Assembly: GCA_002401695.1 (NCBI GenBank)
Contig: NVTV01000003.1
Coordinates: forward strand, 372,001 to 436,000
From: Alphaproteobacteria bacterium
Lineage (GTDB): Bacteria; Pseudomonadota; Alphaproteobacteria; Micavibrionales; Micavibrionaceae
Reading direction: 5' to 3'
DNA length: 64,000 nt
Both the position numbers and the translations under genes were made by a program. The notes below the pieces were generated by a model that had not been told where the DNA came from, searched no databases, and saw only the letters and a list, made by a program, of their open reading frames with translations. Positions 18,514 through 27,800 of this stretch are shown in pieces; within the stretch, counting starts at the first letter, position 1; each line of letters opens with the position of its first letter.

Positions 18514-20466
18514 ATGCGCTCGCCCCTTTGGTCTCCGTCTCAACAGCAGATAAATTCAAGTGTTTTGCATGATTTTATGGCGTTGGTTAAGACGCGTACA
18601 GGCCATGATTTCAAGGGTTATGATGCTTTGTGGCAGTGGTCTGTGCGGGACAAGGACGTGTTTTGGAATCTTGTTTGGGATTTTTGCGGTGTGATCGGGG
18701 ATAAAGGGTCGCGCGTACTGGATGATAATGGCGGGCAGATGTTCGGGGCGCAGTTCTTTCCAGATGCGTGCCTGAATTACGCCGAAAACTTATTGCAGAG
18801 CCGCGATGATGGTTGCGCGATGATTTTTCGTGATGAGCAGGGCGATGAGCGTCAAGTAACACGCGGGCAACTCTATGATGATGTATCTCGTTGGCAACAA
18901 GCCATGACCGCGTGCGGCGTTGGCGCGGGGGATCGTGTCGCGGGATATATGCCTAATATGATGGAAACAATTACCGCGGCGTTGGCGGCGATTTCCTTGG
19001 GCGCGGTTTGGTCGTCGGCTTCTCCTGATTTTGGAGTGCAGGGCGTTGTTGATCGTTTTGGGCAGATCGAGCCTAAATTGCTGATCACGGTTGATGGCTA
19101 TTATTATAATGGCAAAGTGATTGATGTATTGGGTAAGGTGAAGGATATTCAGCCGCAATTAAAGGGGTTGGTGCGCACAATTGTGGTGCCGTTTGCAGGT
19201 TCTGATCTGGAGGTGAGTGCGTTGCCTGATACGCAAAGTGCGGATGATTTTATTGGTGAATATACGCCCTCAGACATTGCCTTTACGCGTGTTGCGTTTA
19301 ATCACCCATTATTCATTATGTTTTCGTCGGGCACGACGGGTGCGCCGAAATGTATTGTGCATGGGCATGGCGGGACATTGTTGCAACATTTGAAAGAACA
19401 TCAATTACAAAGCAATATTAAATCCGGTGATAAAGTCTTTTATTTCACCACCTGCGGGTGGATGATGTGGAATTGGCTGGTCAGTGCTTTGGCATCAAGT
19501 GCGACATTGTTGCTGTTTGATGGATCGCCATTTTATCCTGATGGAAACGTGCTGTGGGACTATACTTCGAAGCATGAATGTATGTTATTCGGGACGTCGG
19601 CCAAGTATATAGAAGCCATGAAAGTGAATGATATCGCGCCCAAGAAGACGCATGATTTATCGCATTTGCGGGCGATGGCCTCGACGGGTTCTCCCCTCGT
19701 GCCGAGCAGTTTTGATTACGTGTATGATGCGGTGAAATCCGATTTGCATTTGGCCTCTATCTCGGGGGGGACGGATATTGTTTCCTGCTTTTTATTGGGC
19801 AATTCTGTGTCGCCTGTTTATCGCGGGGAAATACAGTGCGCAGGGTTGGGTATGGCGTTGGATGTGTTTGATGATGATGGAACGCCGACGCGCGAAAGCT
19901 CCGGCGAGATGGTCTGTACGCAGCCTTTTCCCTCTATGCCTGTATCTTTTTGGAATGATGCCGATGATGCGCGTTATCGCGAGGCGTATTTTGATCGTTT
20001 TGATAATATATGGTGCCATGGTGACTGGGTTGAAAAAACTGAAAATGGTGGCTTCATTATTCATGGGCGCAGTGATGCGACGCTTAATCCCGGTGGTGTA
20101 CGTATTGGCACGGCGGAGCTTTATGGTCAGGTTGAGAAAATTCAGGCCGTACAGGATTGCGTTGCGATTGGGCAGAATTGGGAAGAAGATGTGCGCATTA
20201 TCTTGTTCGTGATCTTGAATGAGGGCTGTACGTTGGATGATGATTTGATCAAAGAAATTAAAACCCAGATCAGGAAAGGGGCTTCACCGCGCCATGTTCC
20301 TGCGAAAATTATTGCGGTGAGCGATATTCCGCGCACAAAAAGCGGGAAGATTACTGAAATTGCTGTGCGTGATGTGGTTATGGGGCGACCAATTAAGAAT
20401 GTTGAGGCGCTCGCCAATCCTGAGGCGCTTGATTTGTATCTGGATTTGGAAGAGCTTCGTTCTTGA
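18514..20466 (+). CDS. Acetoacetyl-CoA synthetase (acetoacetate-CoA ligase)
   Basis: This enzyme activates acetoacetate with ATP and CoA to acetoacetyl-CoA, feeding ketone bodies or polyhydroxybutyrate breakdown products into central metabolism. It is 650 residues long, normal for the family. It belongs to the ANL superfamily: the P-loop is IMFSSGTTGAPKCIVHGHGG near residue 268, then TTCGWMMWNWLVSALA, the adenylate motif HGDWVE, and the C-terminal lysine motif IPRTKSGKITEIAV at about 605-618. The N-terminal SPSQQQINSS and the substrate-pocket pattern match acetoacetate rather than acetate ligases. A purine-rich AGGAAAG precedes ATG 18514. 3-hydroxybutyrate dehydrogenase, which makes its substrate, is encoded 3.5 kb away. 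Confidence 0.92.
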   Translation: MRSPLWSPSQQQINSSVLHDFMALVKTRTGHDFKGYDALWQWSVRDKDVFWNLVWDFCGVIGDKGSRVLDDNGGQMFGAQFFPDACLNYAENLLQSRDDGCAMIFRDEQGDERQVTRGQLYDDVSRWQQAMTACGVGAGDRVAGYMPNMMETITAALAAISLGAVWSSASPDFGVQGVVDRFGQIEPKLLITVDGYYYNGKVIDVLGKVKDIQPQLKGLVRTIVVPFAGSDLEVSALPDTQSADDFIGEYTPSDIAFTRVAFNHPLFIMFSSGTTGAPKCIVHGHGGTLLQHLKEHQLQSNIKSGDKVFYFTTCGWMMWNWLVSALASSATLLLFDGSPFYPDGNVLWDYTSKHECMLFGTSAKYIEAMKVNDIAPKKTHDLSHLRAMASTGSPLVPSSFDYVYDAVKSDLHLASISGGTDIVSCFLLGNSVSPVYRGEIQCAGLGMALDVFDDDGTPTRESSGEMVCTQPFPSMPVSFWNDADDARYREAYFDRFDNIWCHGDWVEKTENGGFIIHGRSDATLNPGGVRIGTAELYGQVEKIQAVQDCVAIGQNWEEDVRIILFVILNEGCTLDDDLIKEIKTQIRKGASPRHVPAKIIAVSDIPRTKSGKITEIAVRDVVMGRPIKNVEALANPEALDLYLDLEELRS

Positions 20467-20490
20467 TCGGCTGTTGTGCTTTAAAAAAGC

Positions 20491-20520
20491 TTGTCAAAAA
20501 GCATTGTGTCATTATATGAT
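20491..20520 (+). promoter_or_regulatory. Candidate sigma-70-type promoter
   Basis: TTGTCA at 20491-20496 and TATGAT at 20515-20520 are separated by 18 bases, close to the housekeeping consensus. The expected start of transcription is at about 20527, which coincides with the ATG of a 39-codon open frame. Identified by eye only. Confidence 0.4.
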
Positions 20521-20526
20521 ATTTCT

Positions 20527-20646
20527 ATGACTATCGAATGTAACATTGTTGCTGAATTTAAAGGTGCTTACACAAGTGCCCTTTCTGTGCGTGCGCAAAG
20601 CGCGGCCGCAGCGGCGATGAATGCGGCGGGCAACGCCCGTATATAA
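20527..20646 (+). CDS. Possible 39-residue alanine-rich protein, hypothetical
   Basis: An open frame of 39 codons in the otherwise empty 276-base gap between two metabolic genes. It begins MTIECNIVAEFKGAY and ends with an Ala-rich helix (SAAAAAMNAAGNARI). There is no ribosome site, but a candidate promoter places the transcription start on or next to its ATG, so it could be a leaderless mRNA. Real but uncharacterised, or chance; I cannot tell without comparative data. Confidence 0.35.
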   Translation: MTIECNIVAEFKGAYTSALSVRAQSAAAAAMNAAGNARI

Positions 20647-20742
20647 GCCCATAGCGCAAGAGCCGCGCATTTTTCCTACAAAATTAAATGAAGCAAAATA
20701 AGAGTTTTTACTTTTGTTTTGATAACGTTATGAGATAATAAA

Positions 20743-21963
20743 ATGAAGACATTACAGAATATTCCACAGACGAGTACACAAGATATGAACAATTCCGATC
20801 AAGACTCAGAGCCTAAATTTCGCCCTGTTTTACATGCATTAACGGCTAATCCGGGCGCGGAGATGATGCGTTATGCTGATGGTAAGAAAGATATGGTTAC
20901 GTTGGGGCAAGGTGAGGGCGATGCGCCGACACCTGATTTTATCTGTGATGCGGTGGCGCAAGCGTTGAAAGAGGGTAAGACGTTTTACGGGCCGGTTTTA
21001 GGGTCGAACGAGTTGCGTGAATGTTTATCGGATTATTATCAGCGTATCTATGATCTTGAAATCCCCGCAGAACGTGTTTTTGTGACCTCTTCGGGGTCTA
21101 CGGCGATGCATTTATCTTTGGCTGCGTTGCTGGATAAAGGCGATGAGGTTATTGCGGTTACGCCGATTTGGAAAAATTTATTGGGCGCAGTGGAATTAAC
21201 ACAGGCTAGTACAACGCAAGTATCACTGGATTATATTGATGATCAATGGCAACTGGATCTGGATAAATTGTTTTCCGCGGTGAGTGAGGCGACAAAAGTT
21301 ATATTGATTGTGACGCCTTCTAACCCCACAGGTTGGACAGCGCGTATTGACGAGTTGCGCGCGATCCTTGATTTTGCACGGGAGCGCGGCATCTGGGTGT
21401 TGTCGGATGAAGTGTATGGGCGGCTTGTATATGATGGTGTACGCGCGCCGAGTTTTCTTGATGTTGCGCGTGAGGATGATCTCTTGCTGGTGGTGAATAG
21501 TTTTTCTAAAAGCTGGGCGATGACGGGCTGGCGTTTGGGGTGGATTGTTGGCCCGCGTATTGCGGAAGATAAAATCCGTGATGTTGCGCTGTATAATAAG
21601 CTTTGTCCGCCAACTTTTACACAATATGGTGCGATAGAGGCATTGGAGAACGGTGAAGCGTTTTTGAAGGATCAGCTTTCGTTATGGCACTCTAATCGTG
21701 ATTTGGTGGTGGAGCGTTTCAAGGCGATGGGCAATGTGAGCATGTCTTACCCCGCATCAACATTTTATGCATTTTTTAAGGTTGATGGTGAGGATGACTG
21801 TATTGCCCTGACCAAGCGTTTGATTGATGAGGCGAGTGTACTTCTCTCCCCCGGCTCGGCGTTCGGGAAGGAAGCAAAAGGGTACATACGTTTGTGCTTT
21901 GCGGTTTCCGAGGCACGCTTAACTGAGGCGTTAGATCGCATCGAACGTGTGATTTGTAAATAG
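20743..21963 (+). CDS. PLP-dependent aminotransferase, class I/II
   Basis: A fold-type I aminotransferase of 406 residues. The PLP lysine is Lys256 in NSFSKSWAMTGWRLGW. ILIVTPSNPTGWTARIDEL and WVLSDEVYGRLVYDG supply the cofactor Asn and Asp/Tyr contacts, and GYIRLCFAVSEARL near the end holds the substrate-carboxylate arginine. The first 25 or so residues are polar and probably disordered. Substrate cannot be fixed from sequence; aspartate/aromatic-type amino acids are typical for this subgroup. The downstream SpoU methyltransferase starts 12 bases after its stop, so the two are probably co-transcribed. Confidence 0.92.
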   Translation: MKTLQNIPQTSTQDMNNSDQDSEPKFRPVLHALTANPGAEMMRYADGKKDMVTLGQGEGDAPTPDFICDAVAQALKEGKTFYGPVLGSNELRECLSDYYQRIYDLEIPAERVFVTSSGSTAMHLSLAALLDKGDEVIAVTPIWKNLLGAVELTQASTTQVSLDYIDDQWQLDLDKLFSAVSEATKVILIVTPSNPTGWTARIDELRAILDFARERGIWVLSDEVYGRLVYDGVRAPSFLDVAREDDLLLVVNSFSKSWAMTGWRLGWIVGPRIAEDKIRDVALYNKLCPPTFTQYGAIEALENGEAFLKDQLSLWHSNRDLVVERFKAMGNVSMSYPASTFYAFFKVDGEDDCIALTKRLIDEASVLLSPGSAFGKEAKGYIRLCFAVSEARLTEALDRIERVICK

Positions 21964-21975
21964 GAGAATAAGCGT

Positions 21976-22515
21976 ATGCGCGGTTATTTCGGCATTGGGG
22001 TTGAGGGCATTACAAAAGAACAGAATGTCGGCACGATTGCCCGTTCTGCACATTCCTTTGGTGCCAGTTTTTTCTTCGCCATTAATCCGTACGTGGATAT
22101 TAAGGGGCTGCGCAAGAGTGATACGTCTGATGCGTTTGATCATATGCCGTATTATCAGTACACCTCGCCCGAGGAACTTGAATTGCCGATGAAGTGTACG
22201 TTGGTCGGGATTGAGTTTACGGATGAATCGATTGATTTACCGACGTTTCGCCACCCGACGCGTGCGGCCTATATTTTGGGGCCGGAGATGGGCAATCTTT
22301 CCCCGCAAATCGTAGAGAAATGCCATCATGTGGTTAAAATACCGATGAAGTTTTGCGTGAATGTCGGTGTGGCGGGGGCGTTGGTGATGTATGACCGGAT
22401 GATTAGTATGGGGCGCTTTGCGGAGCGTCCGGTGCGCCCCGGTGGCCCGTTGGTTGAGTATGAAAAGCCCGCACACGTACAGCGCCGCCGTGTGCGTAAT
22501 AAATCTAAAAGTTAG
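21976..22515 (+). CDS. SpoU/TrmH-family RNA 2'-O-methyltransferase
   Basis: A 179-residue SPOUT-class methyltransferase. Motif 1 is visible in the N-terminal NVGTIARSAHSFGA (RNA-contact Arg and small Asn region), motif 2 in YILGPEMGNLS, and motif 3 in VVKIPMKFCVNVGVAGALVMYDR, which form the knotted SAM site. The length fits a catalytic domain without an N-terminal substrate domain. The tail is basic (RRRVRNKSKS) and probably binds RNA. The target nucleotide is not predictable. GGAG lies 10 bases before ATG 21976. It overlaps the convergent glutathione reductase gene by 4 bases. Confidence 0.92.
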   Translation: MRGYFGIGVEGITKEQNVGTIARSAHSFGASFFFAINPYVDIKGLRKSDTSDAFDHMPYYQYTSPEELELPMKCTLVGIEFTDESIDLPTFRHPTRAAYILGPEMGNLSPQIVEKCHHVVKIPMKFCVNVGVAGALVMYDRMISMGRFAERPVRPGGPLVEYEKPAHVQRRRVRNKSKS

Positions 22516-23870
22516 CTTGATTTTGTGCGCATGGTGACGAATTCTTCGGCGCTGGTCGGGTGTATACCGATGGTGCGATCGAAATCGGCTTTGGTTGCGC
22601 CGGCAATAATGGCAACGGCAAAGCCCTGAACGATTTCCCCTGCGTCTGAGCCAACCATGTGTAGTCCTAAAACTTTGTCGGTTTTGCTGTGTACGATGAG
22701 TTTCATGAGTGTACGTTCATTGCTGTTTGCTAATATCATTTTCATGGCGCGGAATTCGGATTTATAGATATCAATTTCGTTAGGGTGTTGTGTCTGCGCT
22801 TGTTCTTCCGTGAGGCCGATTTGTGAGACATTCGGGTCGGAGAATACGGCGCTCGGGATGTTTTCATAGGAGATATGGCGGTTGCTTTTGGCGTATAGAC
22901 GATCGACGAGGGCGTGTCCCTCTGCTAAGGCGACAGGGGTTAAAGCAACGCGGTCTGTGACATCGCCAACGGCATAGATGGAGGGTACGTTTGTTTGTTC
23001 ATCCTGATTAACGATGATCGCGCCTTTCTTGCTGCATTCAACCCCGACATTTTCCAGTCCTAACCCATTCGTATTGGGCGTACGTCCTGTGGCGAACAAG
23101 ACTTGATCGGCGTGGATTGTTTTTCCGTCATCAAGATGTACGGTTACGCCATTATCTGTTTTTTCAACACGTAGGATATTGGTTTTTGGGTGGAAATGGA
23201 GACCTTTTTTGGTCATTTCCTGATGCAAAAACGTGCGTACGTCACCATCGAAGCCTTCGTTTAAGATAGTATCACGGCGGTATATGACATGTACGTCTGT
23301 GCCGAGTTGGTTAAATATTCCGGCGAATTCCAATCCGATATAACCAACACCAGCCACAACCAGAGTTTTTGGTTTTTCTTCCAGATAGAATATGTCGTCG
23401 GAGGTTATGCCGTGTTCGTGTGCGCCTTCGATATCGGGGACGGAGATTTTACCGCCTGTTGCGATCAAGATACGCTGCGCGGTGATATTGTTTCCGTTTA
23501 CACTTACGGTATGCGGATCGATGATGGTTGCGGTGCCCCAGTGGAGTTGTACGCCTGCGTTCTCAAGCATATTTTCGTAAATACCATTAAGGCGTTCGAT
23601 TTCTGCATTTTTGTTTGTTATGAATTTTCCCCAGTCTAGTGTACGTTCCCCAATGTCCCAGCCATAGCCCTGCGCATCGCGCATGCTGCTTTCATATCCG
23701 CCGACATAGGTCATAAGTTTTTTGGGTACACAGCCAACATTCACACATGTACCGCCATAAAAGCGTTCTTCGGCTAGGGCGACTTTTACGCCATGGCCTG
23801 CGGCTATGCGTGCCGCACGTACGCCGCCGGAGCCTGCACCAATTACAAATAAGTCTACGTCATATGTCAT
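22512..23870 (-). CDS. gor: Glutathione-disulfide reductase
   Basis: This enzyme reduces glutathione disulfide with NADPH in the cytoplasm. The 452-residue protein has the FAD-binding VIGAGSGGVRAARIAAGHG, the redox-active pair Cys42/Cys47 in GGTCVNVGCVPKK, the NADPH-binding VAGVGYIGLEFAGIFNQLG, the second FAD motif PSIYAVGDVTDR, and the C-terminal GIHPTSAEEFV with the catalytic His-Pro. The start at 23870 (MTYDVDLF) has AAGAGAT upstream; an in-frame codon at 23894 gives an implausible leader. It is convergent with the SpoU methyltransferase gene. Confidence 0.95.
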   Translation of the reverse strand: MTYDVDLFVIGAGSGGVRAARIAAGHGVKVALAEERFYGGTCVNVGCVPKKLMTYVGGYESSMRDAQGYGWDIGERTLDWGKFITNKNAEIERLNGIYENMLENAGVQLHWGTATIIDPHTVSVNGNNITAQRILIATGGKISVPDIEGAHEHGITSDDIFYLEEKPKTLVVAGVGYIGLEFAGIFNQLGTDVHVIYRRDTILNEGFDGDVRTFLHQEMTKKGLHFHPKTNILRVEKTDNGVTVHLDDGKTIHADQVLFATGRTPNTNGLGLENVGVECSKKGAIIVNQDEQTNVPSIYAVGDVTDRVALTPVALAEGHALVDRLYAKSNRHISYENIPSAVFSDPNVSQIGLTEEQAQTQHPNEIDIYKSEFRAMKMILANSNERTLMKLIVHSKTDKVLGLHMVGSDAGEIVQGFAVAIIAGATKADFDRTIGIHPTSAEEFVTMRTKSS

Positions 23871-23951
23871 TATATATCTCTTTATCTGGAACATTGTTAT
23901 TCACTCATGCCTTGTCCAAATAAAGATATGAATGATTATAGTTTTTTAAGT

Positions 23952-24734
23952 TTAGGCTGCGGTCCAGCCACCATCAACGCGCAAATCAATGCCTGTTATA
24001 TTTTCCGCGCTGTCGGAGCATAGGAACAGAGCGATGCCTGAAATTTGCTCCACGGTTACGAATTTCTTTGTCCATTGCGCGGTGAGTAGGACATCGCGGA
24101 TAACGTCTTCTTCGCTGATCCCTCTGGCCTTCGCAGTGTCGGTAATTTGGTTTTCAACGAGGGGCGTGCGAACATAGCCCGGGCAGATAGCGTTGCATGT
24201 GATGTTATCTTGTGCAACTTCCAGTGCGATTGTTTTTGTTAGGCCTAATATACCGTGTTTAGCGGCAACATAGGCTGCTTTATAGGGGGAGGCGACAAGG
24301 CCGTGCGCCGAACACATATTGATGATTCGCCCCCATCCGGCTTTTCGCATGCCGCCGATTGCGGCGCGGGTTGTATGAAAAGCGGAGGATAAATTGATCG
24401 CCATGATCGCATCCCATTTTTCAGGCGGGAAGTCTTCGATGGGCGATACGTGCTGAATGCCTGCATTATTGACGAGGATGTCAATTGCGCCGAACTCCGC
24501 TTCTGCGCTTTGTATCATGCTGATTATTTCGTCGGGCTTTGTCATGTCTGCGTTGCTATAAGTGACTTTGATGTTGTTTTTCTCAAGGTCTTTGCGGATG
24601 TCTTCTATTTCTTGTGGGTCGCCGAAACCGTTCAGGATAATGTTGACTCCTTGTTGCGCAAAGCCTTGCGCAATGGCGAGTCCTATGCCGCTGGTTGATC
24701 CAGTAATAAGTGCAGTTTTTCCATTTAAAGCCAT
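23952..24734 (-). CDS. 3-hydroxybutyrate dehydrogenase
   Basis: A classical SDR of 260 residues that oxidises D-3-hydroxybutyrate to acetoacetate with NAD. The cofactor loop is TGSTSGIGLAIA at residues 11-22, followed by NNAGIQHVSPIEDFP. The catalytic motif is in MCSAHGLVASPYKAAYVAAKHG (Ser, Tyr-x-x-x-Lys). The NGFG element after strand 2 and the ICPGYVRTPLVE region match PHB-type hydroxybutyrate dehydrogenases. Its product acetoacetate is the substrate of the acetoacetyl-CoA synthetase encoded at 18.5 kb. Monocistronic. Confidence 0.93.
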   Translation of the reverse strand: MALNGKTALITGSTSGIGLAIAQGFAQQGVNIILNGFGDPQEIEDIRKDLEKNNIKVTYSNADMTKPDEIISMIQSAEAEFGAIDILVNNAGIQHVSPIEDFPPEKWDAIMAINLSSAFHTTRAAIGGMRKAGWGRIINMCSAHGLVASPYKAAYVAAKHGILGLTKTIALEVAQDNITCNAICPGYVRTPLVENQITDTAKARGISEEDVIRDVLLTAQWTKKFVTVEQISGIALFLCSDSAENITGIDLRVDGGWTAA

Positions 24735-24859
24735 TATGTCCCCCTTTTGAACAACATAAATATTATATATAAAACACCTGAAATTAAAACAGTGATAATT
24801 CCGAATTATTAAGGAGACGGACTAGACCCATTGTTATTTTCCTTTTATGATACGGCGTG

Positions 24860-24865
24860 TATAAT
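24860..24865 (+). promoter_or_regulatory. Candidate -10 element of the glutamate dehydrogenase gene
   Basis: A perfect TATAAT with TG just before it lies 25 bases ahead of the ATG at 24891. No good -35 hexamer is visible at 16-18 bases. It would give a very short 5' leader. A similar TGTATAAT precedes the small gene at 6575. Confidence 0.3.
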
Positions 24866-24890
24866 TTAAATCTAGTCGGTGTATCCTAAA

Positions 24891-27800
24891 ATGTCCCAAA
24901 AGAAAAAAGAATTTGATTTCCTAGTACAAAAAGCGCGGAAAGACTTACCCGCTAAGTCGCCAGAAGGTTTGGTTAAGATGCTGGAAATTTTGTGTGAGAA
25001 AATCAATGAAGAAGACTTGGAGTTTTTTGATTCGCAAATTTTGTCCGAAATGGCGATATCGCATTGGGAAATGGCAAAAGAGCGCGGCAAAGGTGAGCCG
25101 AAATTGCGGATTTATTCTTCGATTGTCGAGGGGAGCGAATACCGTAAAACGATTATTGACATAGTAAGTGATGATCTTGCTTTTCTGGTTGATTCAATCG
25201 CGGCTGAGATTAACAAACACAATATTTTGATTGGTATTTTGATCCATCCCAACGTTTATTCTTCCTATGATAAAAAGGGCAACTTAAAAGATATTACCGC
25301 CGAGGCAGTGAATGATGATTGTCACCGTCAGGCACACATTCATGTACAAATTAACGAAACTTTGTCAGAGCAGGCGACCAAAGATTTGCAAGAGGGTCTA
25401 TACGCGGCGTTAAACGATGTGTTTTATGCGAATTCTGACTGGCGGGCGATGTTGGGGAAGCTAAAGGATGCGTCTACTGATCTTAATGGTGCCAGAACGC
25501 ATCGTCCGGCTGCGGAAATACTGGAATATTGTGCGTTTCTTGATTATCTTTACGAGAATAATTTTACGCTGTTAGGATATCGGGAATATAAATTTATAGA
25601 CGGTAAAAACGGAATTTATAGCAAGACTGTTCCCGGTTCCAGTCTTGGTTTGCTTCACAATGATGTTAGTCCTGCTTATATCACTGAAACAGAGGAAGGT
25701 CTGCCGCGTAATTTGCAAGAGTTGCGCCGTAAATTACCGCCCGTTTCCGTGTCGAAAACAAATCGTTTGGCCACTGTGCATAGACGCGTGCCGATGGATT
25801 GTATTGCTGTGAAAGTTTATAATAAGGACGGTGATGTTGTCGGGGAAAAATTGTTTCTCGGGCTGTTAACATCTGTGACGTATTCACGAAGCGTCAGTGA
25901 TGTGCCGTATTTGTGTGCCAAAGTCGAAGAGACCATTAAGATATCAGGCTATATTGAGGGCACACATGACTGTAAGGCTTTGCGCCATATTCTGGAGAAA
26001 TATCCGCGTGATGAGTTGTTCCAGATTGAGCCGGAAGAGTTGTTAAAGGTTTGTCGGAATATTATCCGCTTGCAGGAGCGTCAACGTATTGCCCTGTTTA
26101 TGCGGATGGATCCGTTTGGGCGTTATATTTCTTGTCTTGTTTATATACCGCGTGATCGCTTTGGTACAAAGTTGCGGATGGATATTCAGGATATTCTGGA
26201 AGAAGAAACGCATGGTACGTGTTCGAATTTTTATACGACGCTTGATGATTCGGTTTTTGCGCGCGTTATGTTTGTGATTAATGTTAGCCAGAAAGACCCT
26301 CCTAAAATAGTGCCTAAGCGTATTGAACAGCGGTTGCGCGATTGTGGTCAGACATGGTCGGAGCGCTTGTCTCAGGCGTTGGGGGATGCATATGAGGATC
26401 ATACGAAAATTACGGATCTTACATTCCGTTATGCGGATGCATTTCCGGTTTCCTATACATCAACATATTTGGCTAAGCGTGCGGTTTTTGATATTGAAAA
26501 GATAGAGACTGTTTTAGAGAGCGGTTCTGTTGGGCTTGATCTGTATCGTCCGAATGATGTTGATTTGAAGAAGATCCGTTTGAAAATGTTTCAGGTTGGC
26601 TCGCCGGTTATATTATCCGATGTCTTGCCGATTTTGGAAGATATGGGCTTGCGCGTGATTGCAGAATTGCCGTTTGAGGTGAAGCCTTCTGGGGCGGATG
26701 AGTCTGTATGGATTCATGATTTCTTGTTGGAAACACCGGAAATTGAAGATTTCATTGTTGTGCAAGACGTGAAAGAGAATTTTGAGCGCGCCTTTATCAA
26801 GGTTTGGGATAAAAAGACGAATAATGATGGCTTGAATCGTCTTGTGTTAAGTGCTGGTGTGAATTGGCACGAGATTACAATTTTGCGCTCTTACGTGCGT
26901 TATGCGAAGCAATTGCGCTTTCCATTCAGTCGGACATATATCGAGAAAGTTCTGACAGAAAACCCAATGATAAGTCGTTTGTTGATTGATTTGTTCAAGG
27001 CTTATCATGACCCTAAAAATGGAAAAGAATCCGATTCTTTGGTTAGTACGTTTAAAGGTAAAATCACGCGTGCGCTGGATCAGGTGCAGTCGAGTGATTA
27101 TGATCGTATTTTGCGTATGATGGTGGAGTTAATACACGCAACGATCAGAACTAATTATTTCCAAAAGCAAGAAGATGGTAGCTGTAAGCCGTGTTTGTCG
27201 CTTAAATTTGATTGTAGCCAAATTGTTGATATGCCTTTGCCTAAGCCGTTTCGCGAGATTTTTGTGTTCTCGCCACGTGTGGAAGCGATACATTTGCGTG
27301 GTGATAAAATTGCGCGCGGTGGTTTGCGCTGGTCCGATCGTCATGAAGATTACCGCACAGAAGTTCTTGGTCTTATGAAGGCGCAAATGGTTAAAAACTC
27401 GGTGATTGTTCCGGTGGGATCTAAGGGTGGCTTTGTGGTTAAAACGCCAACCAACACCCGTGAAGAATTTATGGCCGAGGGGATTGAGTGTTATAAAATA
27501 TTTATCCGCGGTATGTTGGATATTACAGACAACCAATTAGGCAAGAAAATTATTCCGCCCAAGGATGTTGTACGCCGTGATGGCGATGATCCGTATTTGG
27601 TTGTGGCAGCAGATAAGGGAACGGCAACGTTTTCTGATATTGCCAATGGTTTGTCGCAAGAATATGGTTTTTGGCTGGATGATGCCTTTGCCTCTGGTGG
27701 GTCTGCGGGCTATGATCATAAGAAAATGGGTATTACGGCGCGCGGTGCGTGGGAATCTGTGAAGTACCATTTCCGTTTATTCAATCACGATATACAAAAT

